From the NCBI GenBank assembly GCA_017528345.1, contig JAFXOX010000046.1:186001-250000 (forward strand): a DNA stretch of 64,000 bases, read 5' to 3'. The position numbers and the translations under genes were made by a program. This document shows, piece by piece, positions 51,311 through 59,128 of this stretch. The stretch's first letter is position 1, and every line of letters starts with the position of its first letter. The notes beneath the pieces were generated by a model. That model searched no databases. It was given only the letters and a program-made list of their open reading frames with translations, and was not told the origin of the DNA. This DNA comes from Desulfovibrio sp. (GTDB taxonomy: Bacteria > Desulfobacterota > Desulfovibrionia > Desulfovibrionales > Desulfovibrionaceae).

Positions 51311-51875
51311 GTTTTTCTTTTTGTAATTCCTGGCTGGGGAAAATCACCGACCAGACACCCCGTAAGGGGCAACATCACCGATAGCTTTCGCCATCTCTCT
51401 TCTCGCCAATGTTGACGTACGGCATTGCGATATATCCTGTTTTGTCCGTCTCTCGGTTGACGCGAGATATATCGTAACAAAGTATAGGAATAAGAAAAAT
51501 TCCTTACGCAAACGTAGTCCTCGGAGGACTTAGGCTAGTCAACTGAACCTCAATATCCTGGTTTTGACAAACCTCGTTTTTTAAGCCGAGGTGATTGACA
51601 ATTTTTTCCAAGGCTGGACGGAGCTGCCCGAGACAGGCAGGTTCGTCTTTTTTTTTTTTTTTGAAAAACCCCCGAAGAACAAAGGCAAGAAAAAAAAGGA
51701 AAATGCCGATAAGAACTTCAGCATTCCCTCAAAAACCACGCAGAGCTCTGGCATGCTCAGCCTTGGCTTGATTTTTTTGCCTAATAGCTTGTTTTCCAAC
51801 AAGTGGCAAGACACAAATGCCAAAAGCAGGACTCTGCGGCAAGATTCCTCTGTTTGCCAAGCAAGTGAGGTTACT
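51311..51875. other. 565-nt non-coding region with an IS605-end-like hairpin
   Basis: No gene was found. ACCTCG (51571-51576) and CGAGGT (51587-51592) flank TTTTTTAAGC and are followed by GATTGACAATT, resembling the tnpB-type end hairpin at 12139-12170. An inverted repeat GCGATATATC/GATATATCGT lies near 51426-51476. A run of sixteen T lies near 51648-51663. The frame running through here into the lipoprotein gene has no SD and is poly-Phe/Lys, so it is not coding. Confidence 0.45.
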
Positions 51876-52376
51876 ATGTCTGGCAATGTTGGACGAGATA
51901 GCTATCGCCTCATTGGCAAAGTCAGTTTGCTTTGCCTTCTCTGTTTCAACCTCTGTGCCTGCGGACTTTTCCAGGCTCAAGACAATGATCCCGTGCACCC
52001 AGACGCCCGTAGAGTTGTCAAAACAGCCTACTCTCAGCTTGGAAAATCCTACCGCAGCGGTGGAGCTTCTCCCAGCAAAGGCTTTGACTGTTCGGGTCTG
52101 CTCTATTGGGTCTATCGCAAAAACGGATATAAGATTCCCCGCATCACAACGCAACAGGCCAAAGCCGGCAAAAGCGTCGCCAAAAGCAGAGCCCGCGAAG
52201 GTGACATTCTCGTCTTCAAAGTGGCACAGAGCCCGCGAGGTCTTCATACTGCCATCAGCATGGGCAAGGACTGTTTCATCCACAGTCCCTGCAAGGGCAA
52301 GAAAGTCAAAGTTGACAGCGTGAATAACCGCTATTGGAAAGAGAGACTCATTGCTGTCCGTCGCGTTATCCGCTAA
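51876..52376 (+). CDS. NlpC/P60-family lipoprotein (cell-wall peptidase)
   Basis: A 166-aa protein. It has a lipoprotein signal with lipobox LCAC (about residues 24-27 of MSGNVGRDSYRLIGKVSL...). The NlpC/P60 domain carries the catalytic Cys in KGFDCSGLLYWVYRKNG, the His in GLHTAISMG and a third polar residue region FIHSPCKGKKV. It probably cuts peptidoglycan stem peptides at the membrane or outer membrane. Start ATG 51876 has GAGG 5 nt upstream. Much of the frame further upstream is low-complexity and rejected. Confidence 0.9.
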   Translation: MSGNVGRDSYRLIGKVSLLCLLCFNLCACGLFQAQDNDPVHPDARRVVKTAYSQLGKSYRSGGASPSKGFDCSGLLYWVYRKNGYKIPRITTQQAKAGKSVAKSRAREGDILVFKVAQSPRGLHTAISMGKDCFIHSPCKGKKVKVDSVNNRYWKERLIAVRRVIR

Positions 52377-52468
52377 CCGCAACTGCTTCAGTAACGATAT
52401 TATTGCACTTTGCAAGTCACCTTCTAGAAATTTCAACAAGGAAAACACAGAAAAATTTTATTATCCCC

Positions 52469-52497
52469 TTGCTTTTCTTTTGTTCTCCAGCTATCTA
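52469..52497 (+). promoter_or_regulatory. Candidate promoter of the MerR-like gene
   Basis: TTGCTT (52469-52474), a 17-nt spacer and TATCTA (52492-52497), 35 nt before the ATG. Confidence 0.55.
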
Positions 52498-52531
52498 AAA
52501 AAAATCTAAGAATAGCAAAGGGGGAAAATCC

Positions 52532-53116
52532 ATGACCAGTTCAGGTAGCGACGATCAGCTTTTCAGCATTGCGGATATTGCCCGGCATTTTTCTCTGCCG
52601 GAATCTACTTGCCGTTATTACTGCAAACGCTTTGCTGATTACATTCCCAGTGTTGGTGAAGGGCGTAGACGGCGTTATCGCAAGACAACTATTGATGTTA
52701 TCTCTGCTATTCTTGAAGAAATGAAAAAATCGCGCACAGCCAACGCCGTAGAAGAAGCTCTTGCTATACGCTTCCCCCGCAATGCGATCACCCTACGCGA
52801 GGAAAAAGAACTCAATATCGCTCAACCGTTAGCACTGCACGCCGAACAACTTTTTCCTCCCATTGCTCTAAACTTTATGGAGCGTCAGACGCAGGCTCTC
52901 GAAGGCATCGCCAAAATGCTGAATATGCTCACTTCCCACATCTGTTCCAACACTGTGTTCAATGACAACCATGCCAAGAACCTGGCTACTCTCCAGAAAG
53001 AGGTCAGCAAGCTCTCCATTCTTCTTGATGCCTCAGAAAAAACTCAACAGGCTGATCTCGACCAATTACGCACCTGGATGGGAAGATTCCTGAGACGCAC
53101 AGGTCAAACAGCGTAA
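52532..53116 (+). CDS. MerR-type DNA-binding protein with coiled coil (RacA-like layout)
   Basis: A 194-aa protein. The N-terminal winged helix is of MerR type: LFSIADIARHFSLPESTCRYYCKRF, then GEGRRRRYRKTTIDVISAIL. A linker follows, then a long helical region (about 120-180: HAKNLATLQKEVSKLSILLDASEKTQQADL) likely to form a coiled coil, and a basic tail. This order resembles RacA-like chromosome-anchoring proteins. It lies 2.2 kb from parA and parS, which suits a nucleoid role but does not prove it. GGGGG lies upstream of the ATG. Confidence 0.6.
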   Translation: MTSSGSDDQLFSIADIARHFSLPESTCRYYCKRFADYIPSVGEGRRRRYRKTTIDVISAILEEMKKSRTANAVEEALAIRFPRNAITLREEKELNIAQPLALHAEQLFPPIALNFMERQTQALEGIAKMLNMLTSHICSNTVFNDNHAKNLATLQKEVSKLSILLDASEKTQQADLDQLRTWMGRFLRRTGQTA

Positions 53117-53123
53117 AAAAACG

Positions 53124-53177
53124 AAAGTGATCACAAAAAAAGCCCCCGTTACTGGGGGCTTTTTTTGTGATCACTTT
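53124..53177. terminator. Very long bidirectional terminator
   Basis: AAAGTGATCACAAAAAAAGC plus CCCC pairs perfectly with its mirror around GTTACT, giving about 24 bp. Each arm contains GTGATCAC, itself palindromic. It serves the convergent MerR-like and DsbA-like genes and ends 2 nt before the latter's stop codon. Confidence 0.93.
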
Positions 53178-53179
53178 AC

Positions 53180-53974
53180 TTATTGAGCATCGTTTAACGC
53201 CATCTTCACGGCAATACGGAAAAATTCAAGAGGCTGAGCTCCTCGCACGACGATATTATTCACGAAGAAGCAGGGAGTACCTTCAACGTTGAGCTTATCA
53301 GCATCTTCGCGATCTTCACGCAAAAGAGTTTTTATTTTCTTGTTGGAGCGCACATCACTTTCCAACTTTGACATATTCAGCTTGAGATCCTTTGCTGTTT
53401 TGCGCAGAAAACGTTCTGTGTCTGACCTCAGCTTATCTCCCTGCTCAAACATGGCATTATAAAATTCCCAGGCCTTTGCCTCATTCTGCTGTGCACAGGC
53501 CAAAAACCAGATTGCTGCCTGCGCAGAAGCACCTTTTTCCTCAAAAGGAATGCTCTTGAATTGAAACGACACCTTATCTTTAAATTCCTGCAAAATGCTG
53601 TCCACCACGGCTTTTGAAGCCTGGCAATAATGACAGGTAAAATCAGAAAAGGCGACAATACGCACCGGAGCATTCTTATTCCCCAGAATTGGTCTGTCAG
53701 CCGTACGCATACTTTTTTTCTCACCTAGGTCTTTCTTCCACTGTTTTTGTAAAGTATGAATACGACGCTGATTACTTCCTTCTTGGGCAATATCAAGAAC
53801 AGCTTCGCTATTGCTGCGAAGGATATCAATCAGTACCTGTGGATTCTGGCGGATCGTGTCAAGAATCAGCTTCTGAAGTTCCTGTTTGGCCAGGGGCTCT
53901 TCAGCGAAGGCAAAAGTTCCCAAGGAACAGTGCAAAACAAGCGTAAGGCTGAATATCAGCCAGTATTTCAACAT
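53180..53974 (-). CDS. DsbA-family thiol:disulfide oxidoreductase (periplasmic)
   Basis: A 264-aa protein with a signal peptide (about 1-24, ...GTFAFAEE). An N-terminal helical region (about 28-90) precedes a thioredoxin-fold domain with an inserted helical part: PVRIVAFSDFTCHYCQASKAVV carries CHYC, and VEGTPCFFVNN carries the cis-Pro loop. This matches DsbA/Com1-like proteins that form or isomerise disulfides, e.g. for c-type cytochrome assembly. ATG 53974 follows GGGGGTGGT; an upstream in-frame ATG lacks a good SD. Confidence 0.9.
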   Translation of the reverse strand: MLKYWLIFSLTLVLHCSLGTFAFAEEPLAKQELQKLILDTIRQNPQVLIDILRSNSEAVLDIAQEGSNQRRIHTLQKQWKKDLGEKKSMRTADRPILGNKNAPVRIVAFSDFTCHYCQASKAVVDSILQEFKDKVSFQFKSIPFEEKGASAQAAIWFLACAQQNEAKAWEFYNAMFEQGDKLRSDTERFLRKTAKDLKLNMSKLESDVRSNKKIKTLLREDREDADKLNVEGTPCFFVNNIVVRGAQPLEFFRIAVKMALNDAQ

Positions 53975-54025
53975 ACCACCCCCAAGGTTTTTTGGTGGGA
54001 AATTATCAGCTAACAAGCAAAAAAC

Positions 54026-54412
54026 TCAACTGTTTCTCTCAAGCTCCAATTGCTGCACGGCATCTTCGATCTTGAATAAAAGCTCATCAAAATCTACGGG
54101 CTTCATCAGGTAGCCAAATGCCCCAAGACTCATTGCCTGCACGGCTATCTGCATATCGGCGTGACCTGAAAGCAAGATGGTTTTACACCCTTGGTATTTT
54201 TCAAGAAGAAGAGGCAGTGTTTCCAGGCCATCCATTACCGGCATCTTCACATCGAGAATGACTATGTCAGCACGTTGAACCTGCATTTTCTCAAGGCATT
54301 CACGGCCATTGCCAGCGCATTCACAGCAATAGCCTCGTCTCGTTAGTCTCTTAGAAAGAATACGAGAAACTTCAAGCTCGTCATCGACGAGGAGAACATG
54401 AACAGTATCCAT
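54026..54412 (-). CDS. Single-domain response regulator (CheY-like receiver)
   Basis: A 128-aa receiver domain without an output domain. All phosphorylation residues are visible: VLLVDDELEVS (acidic pair), VILDVKMPVMDGLETL (phospho-Asp), ILLSGHADM (switch Ser) and YLMKPVDFDELL (Lys). No partner kinase is adjacent. A CheY-like or Spo0F-like relay role is likely. GGA lies about 6 nt before ATG 54412. An N-terminal extension in frame has no SD. Confidence 0.92.
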   Translation of the reverse strand: MDTVHVLLVDDELEVSRILSKRLTRRGYCCECAGNGRECLEKMQVQRADIVILDVKMPVMDGLETLPLLLEKYQGCKTILLSGHADMQIAVQAMSLGAFGYLMKPVDFDELLFKIEDAVQQLELERNS

Positions 54413-55221
54413 CTTTTTTCCGGCGTTTCCCAGATAGCAGGGCGGCCGACTCCTTTGTGATAGATGAACTAATGCATTGAAAAAACATCTTTCACGCATC
54501 TGCGCCAAGCAACGTTTTTACGGACTTCTCTCTGCAAAGGATTTCATGACACTTGGTACAAACGATTTCCTCAACATCAAGTCACTCAAAACCTCAGGGC
54601 AACAAGGTCTGACTTACCTATTCCATCCCCCTTTGAACACATAGGCGTGAACCTCTCCTACTTGAGAAGTGGATAATTCTCGCGCAGTTTGCTGTTGAAG
54701 TTTCCTTCTTACGTCATGGTAGCCATATGTTCAAAGGGCTATACCAAAGCCATCTACACAATTCCACGAAATTGAGACTTTGCTCACTTTTGCCATTCAT
54801 CCGTCACCGTAAAAGTGGATCTGTCAGACTTAAAAAAATCGACGCATAGGCTTAGGCTTGGCCTGCATGCAAAAGTAAGAGATAGCTTATAGAACTCCAT
54901 CTGTCAAAATTGAGGGTTTTCGCGGCTCAGCTTGCAGAAGTTTTGCAAAAAAATCTTCTTGTCTTATTCGCTGCAGATTTGCACATCTCTCGTTAAAAAA
55001 ACAGAAATTTCTTGAGGAGTTTGCTGTTTACGTTGAGACCTAGCCTTAGAAAGTCGCATACTCAAGGGGCTTACCAAAAGCCTTTTACACAGTTTCTCAA
55101 ATTGAGGTTCTTCTTGCGTTTGCCAACCTTCCACACTTTAGCGTGGGTCTGTCAGGTTAAAGTACAACGATCTTTTTGGAGCACTTCAAGAAAAGTTCCA
55201 ACAAAAACACAGTAAGTATAC
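54413..55221. other. About 800-nt intergenic region with no gene, upstream of parA
   Basis: No frame here has an SD, family motif or convincing length. The one 67-codon frame (55012-55215) lies inside the second of two diverged direct repeats described separately. Together with parS and parA this is the longest gene-free stretch of the window. No DnaA-box cluster was recognised by eye. Confidence 0.6.
54686..55161. repeat. Two diverged direct repeats, about 145 nt each (54686-54834 and 55018-55161)
   Basis: Both begin AGTTTGCTGTT and end near GTCAG(A/G)(C/T)TTAAA. In between they share, in order, blocks resembling CAAAGGGCTATACCAAAGCC / CAAGGGGCTTACCAAAAGCC, ACACAnTTTC, AAATTGAG, TTTGCCA and GTGGATCTGTCAG / GTGGGTCTGTCAG. 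They are about 330 nt apart, start to start. No coding frame is conserved between them. Identity unknown; it could be an old element or a structured region. Confidence 0.6.
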
Positions 55222-55250
55222 TTGACTTTGCCAATGGTCTTTTTTACATT
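55222..55250 (+). promoter_or_regulatory. Promoter of parA
   Basis: TTGACT (55222-55227), a 17-nt spacer and TACATT (55245-55250), placing parS in the 5' leader of the parA transcript. Confidence 0.6.
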
Positions 55251-55269
55251 TCGTGCACTCGAGAGATTT

Positions 55270-55287
55270 TTGTTTCACGTGAAACAA
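55270..55287. other. parS centromere site upstream of parA
   Basis: TGTTTCACGTGAAACA at 55271-55286 is the exact consensus. The palindrome extends to 18 bp. It lies 38 nt before the parA GTG and just after the predicted promoter, so bound ParB could also repress parA. Confidence 0.95.
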
Positions 55288-55324
55288 TTGCATGTTTAGA
55301 CATTCGCCCTAGGGAGAAAATTTC

Positions 55325-56095
55325 GTGAGTCGAATCATTGCCATCGCAAATCAAAAAGGCGGCGTGGGCAAAACAACAACAGCCATCAACGTGTCCGCAG
55401 CCTTGGCTGTCATGGAAAAATCTGTTCTTCTCATAGATGCTGATCCTCAAGCCAACAGCACAAGTGGCCTAGGCTTGGAACAGGTATCCCTGGAAAAAGA
55501 TCTCTATACTTGTCTCTACAGTCCCGAAGACGTTATGGAGAGTATCCACTCCACACGTAGCCGGTTTTTGGATATACTTCCTGCTAGCACCAATCTTGTT
55601 GGGGCAGAACTGGAACTGGTAGACAAAATTGGTCGAGAATTCTTTCTTGCTGAGTGCTTAAAATGCATTACTAAAAAGTATGACTATATTTTTATTGATT
55701 GTCCACCTTCCCTAGGCTTATTAACTCTCAATGCGCTCTGTGCAGCTAGTGAAGTGCTCATTCCTCTACAATGTGAATTTTTTGCTCTTGAGGGAATTGT
55801 CAAACTTCTCAAAACTGTTGATCTTGTTAAAAAAAGACTACATCCAAAGCTTCACTTATTAGGTGTCGTACTCACTATGTATGATGCACGCAATAAAATT
55901 ACAAGAGAAGTGAGCCAGGAAGTAAGAAAATGTTTTCCAGACAAACTTTTTGAAACAGTCATCCCTAGAAATGTCAGACTCTCTGAAGCTCCAAGTCATG
56001 GAAAATCCATTATCCATTATGATGTCAAATCAAAGGGAGCAGAAGCATATATCGGCCTAGCGAAAGAAATTGTACTTCGATCTCGTTCTGAATAA
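55325..56095 (+). CDS. parA: Chromosome-partitioning ATPase ParA (Soj)
   Basis: A 256-aa ATPase with deviant Walker A IANQKGGVGKTTTAINVSAAL, switch VLLIDADPQANSTSGLG and FIDCPPSLGLLTLNAL. There is no N-terminal HTH, so it is the short chromosomal Soj type. The GTG start at 55325 has AGGGAG about 8 nt upstream. It acts with ParB on parS. Unlike the usual soj-spo0J pair, parB is separated by a minus-strand zinc-ribbon gene that abuts the parA stop. Confidence 0.97.
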   Translation: MSRIIAIANQKGGVGKTTTAINVSAALAVMEKSVLLIDADPQANSTSGLGLEQVSLEKDLYTCLYSPEDVMESIHSTRSRFLDILPASTNLVGAELELVDKIGREFFLAECLKCITKKYDYIFIDCPPSLGLLTLNALCAASEVLIPLQCEFFALEGIVKLLKTVDLVKKRLHPKLHLLGVVLTMYDARNKITREVSQEVRKCFPDKLFETVIPRNVRLSEAPSHGKSIIHYDVKSKGAEAYIGLAKEIVLRSRSE

Positions 56096-56500
56096 TCAGG
56101 ATTTTTTGTATTTAGCAGGAATAGTGTGCTCAATACTCATATGATCTTTAAAGTGCTTATGACGTATCGTAGTCCCGCAACGGGTACAGTGAAAAACCAG
56201 TAATCCCCCGAGATTGGCAGTATTGAGAATAAATGTGTGCTTTTCATCCGTCCGCCAGTCCTCACAAGAAGCTCCACAGTGAGGGCAGCGCACACGTGGA
56301 GAGTAGGGATAGGTAAAATCCCAGTACTCCATAAGTGTTTGAAAATCCTTAAGAGGGCCTTCCCGCTGCAGTTCTTGACTCTCTGGCTCTTCGAGAAGCG
56401 GAAGAACTACTTTTTCTGCTTTTTTCCAAAGTTCAGCGGAAAGCTGCACGCCTTGGATCACGCCAGCCTCATCTACCAGGTAAAGAATAGCCTTTTTCAT
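56096..56500 (-). CDS. Zinc-ribbon protein, 134 aa, between parA and parB
   Basis: Family not recognised. Two Cys pairs, VRCPHCGASCEDW and VFHCTRCGTTIRHKH, could bind zinc. The N-terminal half begins MKKAILYLVDEAGVIQGVQL and is followed by acidic helices. It lies on the opposite strand between parA and parB; its stop codon directly abuts the parA stop. The start at 56500 is set by a hairpin-spaced RBS element. Splitting parA from parB is unusual. Confidence 0.7.
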   Translation of the reverse strand: MKKAILYLVDEAGVIQGVQLSAELWKKAEKVVLPLLEEPESQELQREGPLKDFQTLMEYWDFTYPYSPRVRCPHCGASCEDWRTDEKHTFILNTANLGGLLVFHCTRCGTTIRHKHFKDHMSIEHTIPAKYKKS

Positions 56501-56554
56501 CAAATATTCAGCGTGATACCTCGCTCTTCAGGCCGAGGTCGAAACGCTGCCTCC
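56498..56554 (-). promoter_or_regulatory. Hairpin-spaced ribosome-binding element, copy 6 (zinc-ribbon gene)
   Basis: Minus strand: GGAGG (56554-56550), CAGCGT (56549-56544), inner CCTCG/CGAGG, ACGCTG (56514-56509), AATATTTG (8 nt), ATGAA (56500). The linear gap is 49 nt. Confidence 0.85.
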
Positions 56555-56636
56555 ATCACTTTATATTTTCAGGTAACAAAACGTTCCCAATGTTCTCTGA
56601 ACCATTCCATTCATAGTTTGAATAAGGACTTTTCCC

Positions 56637-57566
56637 ATGTCCACATCACCAAAACTCGGCAAAGGCCTAAATGCGCTCCTTGAGGATATCGAAGCCGATT
56701 CCAGAAACGGAGCCAACACCGAAATTGCCGTTGAGCTTCTCAAACCAAATCCCTGGCAGCCACGTCATGCCTTCAACGAGGAAAACCTTGAAGAGCTTGC
56801 CCAATCCATTAAAAATCAAGGGATCATCCAACCTCTTCTGGTGCGTGAACTTGCAGACAAAAGCTATCAAATCATCGCAGGTGAAAGACGCTGGCGCGCC
56901 GCTCGGCTGGCTGGCTTACACCACGTGCCTGTATTCATCAAAGCGCTAAGCGACGAAGAGGTCATGACCGCTGCTCTTATCGAAAATTTGCAGCGCGAAG
57001 ACCTCAATCCCATGGAAGAGGCACATGCTCTGAAAAAACTTCGTGACACTCTGAACCTAACCCAAGAGCAACTTTCCACAAAACTTGGAAAAAGCCGTTC
57101 ATCTGTGGCTAATGCGCTCAGATTATTGCAATTGAGCGAACAAGCGCAAGATAACGTTCGCAGTGGTATACTATCTGCCGGGCATGCTCGGACTCTTCTT
57201 GCCATTAACAATGAAGATGTTGCAGAAGAAGTTCGCAAGTTTGTTGCGGAAAAACAGCTCTCCGTACGAGAAACAGAAGATCTTGTCAGTAATTGGAAAA
57301 ATACGGGCCTTTTGCCCTGGAAAGAAGACAGTCAGACAGAGAAACAGCCAAACCAAACTGAAAAGAACAATGCTAAAGGCAAAGTAAACCGCAAAAGCGC
57401 ATTAACAAACAAACTCGAGAATATTCTGAACAAGGTTCTTGACTGCAGCACACGTGTACGCGGCAATGAACATCACGGAAAGATCACAATCGCCTACGCC
57501 AATACAGAAGAATTGCATAGAATTCTCCTCAAGCTCGGTGCAAACCTCGAAAACGCAGACGAATAG
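56637..57566 (+). CDS. parB: Chromosome-partitioning protein ParB (Spo0J)
   Basis: A 309-aa parS-binding CTPase. The N-terminus is SPKLGKGLNALLEDIEAD, followed by LKPNPWQPRHAFNEENLEELAQSI, the CTP-binding GERRWRAARLAGLHHVPV and ALIENLQREDLNPMEEA. The HTH is LTQEQLSTKLGKSRSSVANALRLLQL. A basic, Lys-rich linker leads to the C-terminal dimer domain. AGGA lies 7 nt before the ATG. Two exact parS sites are present in the window. Confidence 0.97.
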   Translation: MSTSPKLGKGLNALLEDIEADSRNGANTEIAVELLKPNPWQPRHAFNEENLEELAQSIKNQGIIQPLLVRELADKSYQIIAGERRWRAARLAGLHHVPVFIKALSDEEVMTAALIENLQREDLNPMEEAHALKKLRDTLNLTQEQLSTKLGKSRSSVANALRLLQLSEQAQDNVRSGILSAGHARTLLAINNEDVAEEVRKFVAEKQLSVRETEDLVSNWKNTGLLPWKEDSQTEKQPNQTEKNNAKGKVNRKSALTNKLENILNKVLDCSTRVRGNEHHGKITIAYANTEELHRILLKLGANLENADE

Positions 57567-57568
57567 AC

Positions 57569-58921
57569 TCACACAATGCGCCTGCGCAGAAGAGCTCCAA
57601 ACATACCATCGATCTGCTCATCGTCGTGGGGAGTCTGCCAAAGACAGAGCAAATCTAGGTTAGGATGCTCGTCAAGAACCTGCCTGATGAGAAGGTCATT
57701 TTCACAGGGATTCAGTGTACAGGTGATGTAAGCAAGTTCGCAACCAGGCGCAAGATAGGCGAGAGATCTGTCCAGGAGAGCTTTCTGTGTTTGCGGAAAC
57801 AGCCGCAGACTGCGCTTTGTCTTGCGTTTACGCCGCAAATCCGGACGCCTGTGTAAAATTCCGAGACCACTGCAGGGCGCATCCAAAAGAATATGACCGT
57901 CAAACCTAGCAAGAGGGGGATTTGTGGCATCAGCCAGACAGGCTGGAGGCAAAGACAAGCCTCTTCTCTGAAACTCCGGGAGCAAAGCCTGTATACGTTT
58001 TCTTGAAATATCACTACACAAGGCAATAGGAACACCGCATTGCGCAAGCAGGGCACTCTTTCCACCAAAACCTGCGCACATATCCCAAACAGGCCGCTGC
58101 CAGTGACAAAGTCCAAGATGCTCAACCACAGACAAGGACCCGGGTGACTGCCAGGAAATTCTCCCCTGGGCATGCCACTCTGATATGTCAGAGCCTGTAA
58201 CTAACCCCAACGAGGACTCATGCAAAGAAAAGCCCCAGGCACCAATGCAACGTACATCTGGAAGAGAGCTGATACGATGCCGGAGGGCAACAGAACCCTC
58301 AATCTGCGGGTTGATAACAAGACCTGACAGTGGTTTCGACGCAGATCTACGGGCTAAATGCAGAGAAGCTGTCACCCCGTAAACGTCCTGCCAATAATGA
58401 AGAAGCCAGTACGGCAGACTGTAATAACGAGCAAGTGCAAGATCCTGACGTAAAGTCTGAGGATCTTCCCGATTCACGTAGGCTGCAGGATCAAGAAATG
58501 TTGATTTTTCTGCGTCTATACGATGTAAAATCGCAATTGCCAAACGTGCAAGTTTTGTCCCGAAAAGACGCGATATGGCAGCTTGGGCAGAAGAATAGAC
58601 AGCATGAGGGGGAATGCGCTCCAAAAAAATCAGAGAATAAACCGCAATGTTGAGGATATGCAAAAAAGGCACAGGTAGCCGTTCAGGCTTTGGCAAAAAG
58701 CTTGCTGTAATCCATTGCAGACGAAGCTCTTGACGTACAATGCCAAAAACCAGTTCAGAAAGCAGATGCCGGTCTCTAACATTGAGCAGATAATCGGCAT
58801 AGGCTCTAGCAAGGGCTTCCTGAATCAGCCAGCCTTGATCAAGCAATGTAAAAACAAAAAGACAGGCACTACGTACGTCGCGGCTGCCCTTGACAATGCC
58901 CGTTGAACGCTCTTGACGCAT
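57569..58921 (-). CDS. rsmB: RsmB-like 16S rRNA m5C methyltransferase
   Basis: A 450-aa protein. The N-terminal NusB-like domain (about 1-150) is followed by the RsmB SAM domain: VWDMCAGFGGKSALLAQ, SDISRKRIQ, ILLDAPCSGLGILHRRPDLR with the second catalytic Cys, and YITCTLNPCENDLLI with the first Cys of the T-C motif. RsmB methylates C967 of 16S rRNA in E. coli. The N-terminal domain is shorter and more divergent than in E. coli. It lies convergent to parB, 2 nt apart. Confidence 0.93.
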   Translation of the reverse strand: MRQERSTGIVKGSRDVRSACLFVFTLLDQGWLIQEALARAYADYLLNVRDRHLLSELVFGIVRQELRLQWITASFLPKPERLPVPFLHILNIAVYSLIFLERIPPHAVYSSAQAAISRLFGTKLARLAIAILHRIDAEKSTFLDPAAYVNREDPQTLRQDLALARYYSLPYWLLHYWQDVYGVTASLHLARRSASKPLSGLVINPQIEGSVALRHRISSLPDVRCIGAWGFSLHESSLGLVTGSDISEWHAQGRISWQSPGSLSVVEHLGLCHWQRPVWDMCAGFGGKSALLAQCGVPIALCSDISRKRIQALLPEFQRRGLSLPPACLADATNPPLARFDGHILLDAPCSGLGILHRRPDLRRKRKTKRSLRLFPQTQKALLDRSLAYLAPGCELAYITCTLNPCENDLLIRQVLDEHPNLDLLCLWQTPHDDEQIDGMFGALLRRRIV

Positions 58922-59090
58922 AGCCCAGATTCCTGGTCTCCTCTTTGACTAAGCTGGTTTATTGCGCACAGACTCAACACTAACTCTTCTGACGACATCA
59001 TCACGTAAGGATTACAAAGAGATGGCAAAAGCTTTCTGTATCAACGCCTGTTACGGAGTGCCTGCCTTGCTAGAAATACCAATTTTGATG

Positions 59091-59125
59091 AAAAAAAGCG
59101 GCTTTCCAAGAAAGTCGCTTTTTTT
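59091..59125. terminator. Terminator after fmt
   Basis: AAAAAAAGCG, CTTT, then AAAG and CGCTTTTTTT form an interrupted stem with A and T runs. It lies 3-4 nt beyond the fmt stop on the minus strand and could act in both directions. A short plus-strand frame across it is not taken as a gene. Confidence 0.85.
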
Positions 59126-59128
59126 AGG

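Noticed and set aside
51591..51875. N-terminal extension of the NlpC/P60 lipoprotein
   Set aside because: The extension is poly-Phe/Lys from T and A runs, has no SD, and would bury the lipoprotein signal. The ATG at 51876 has a good GAGG.
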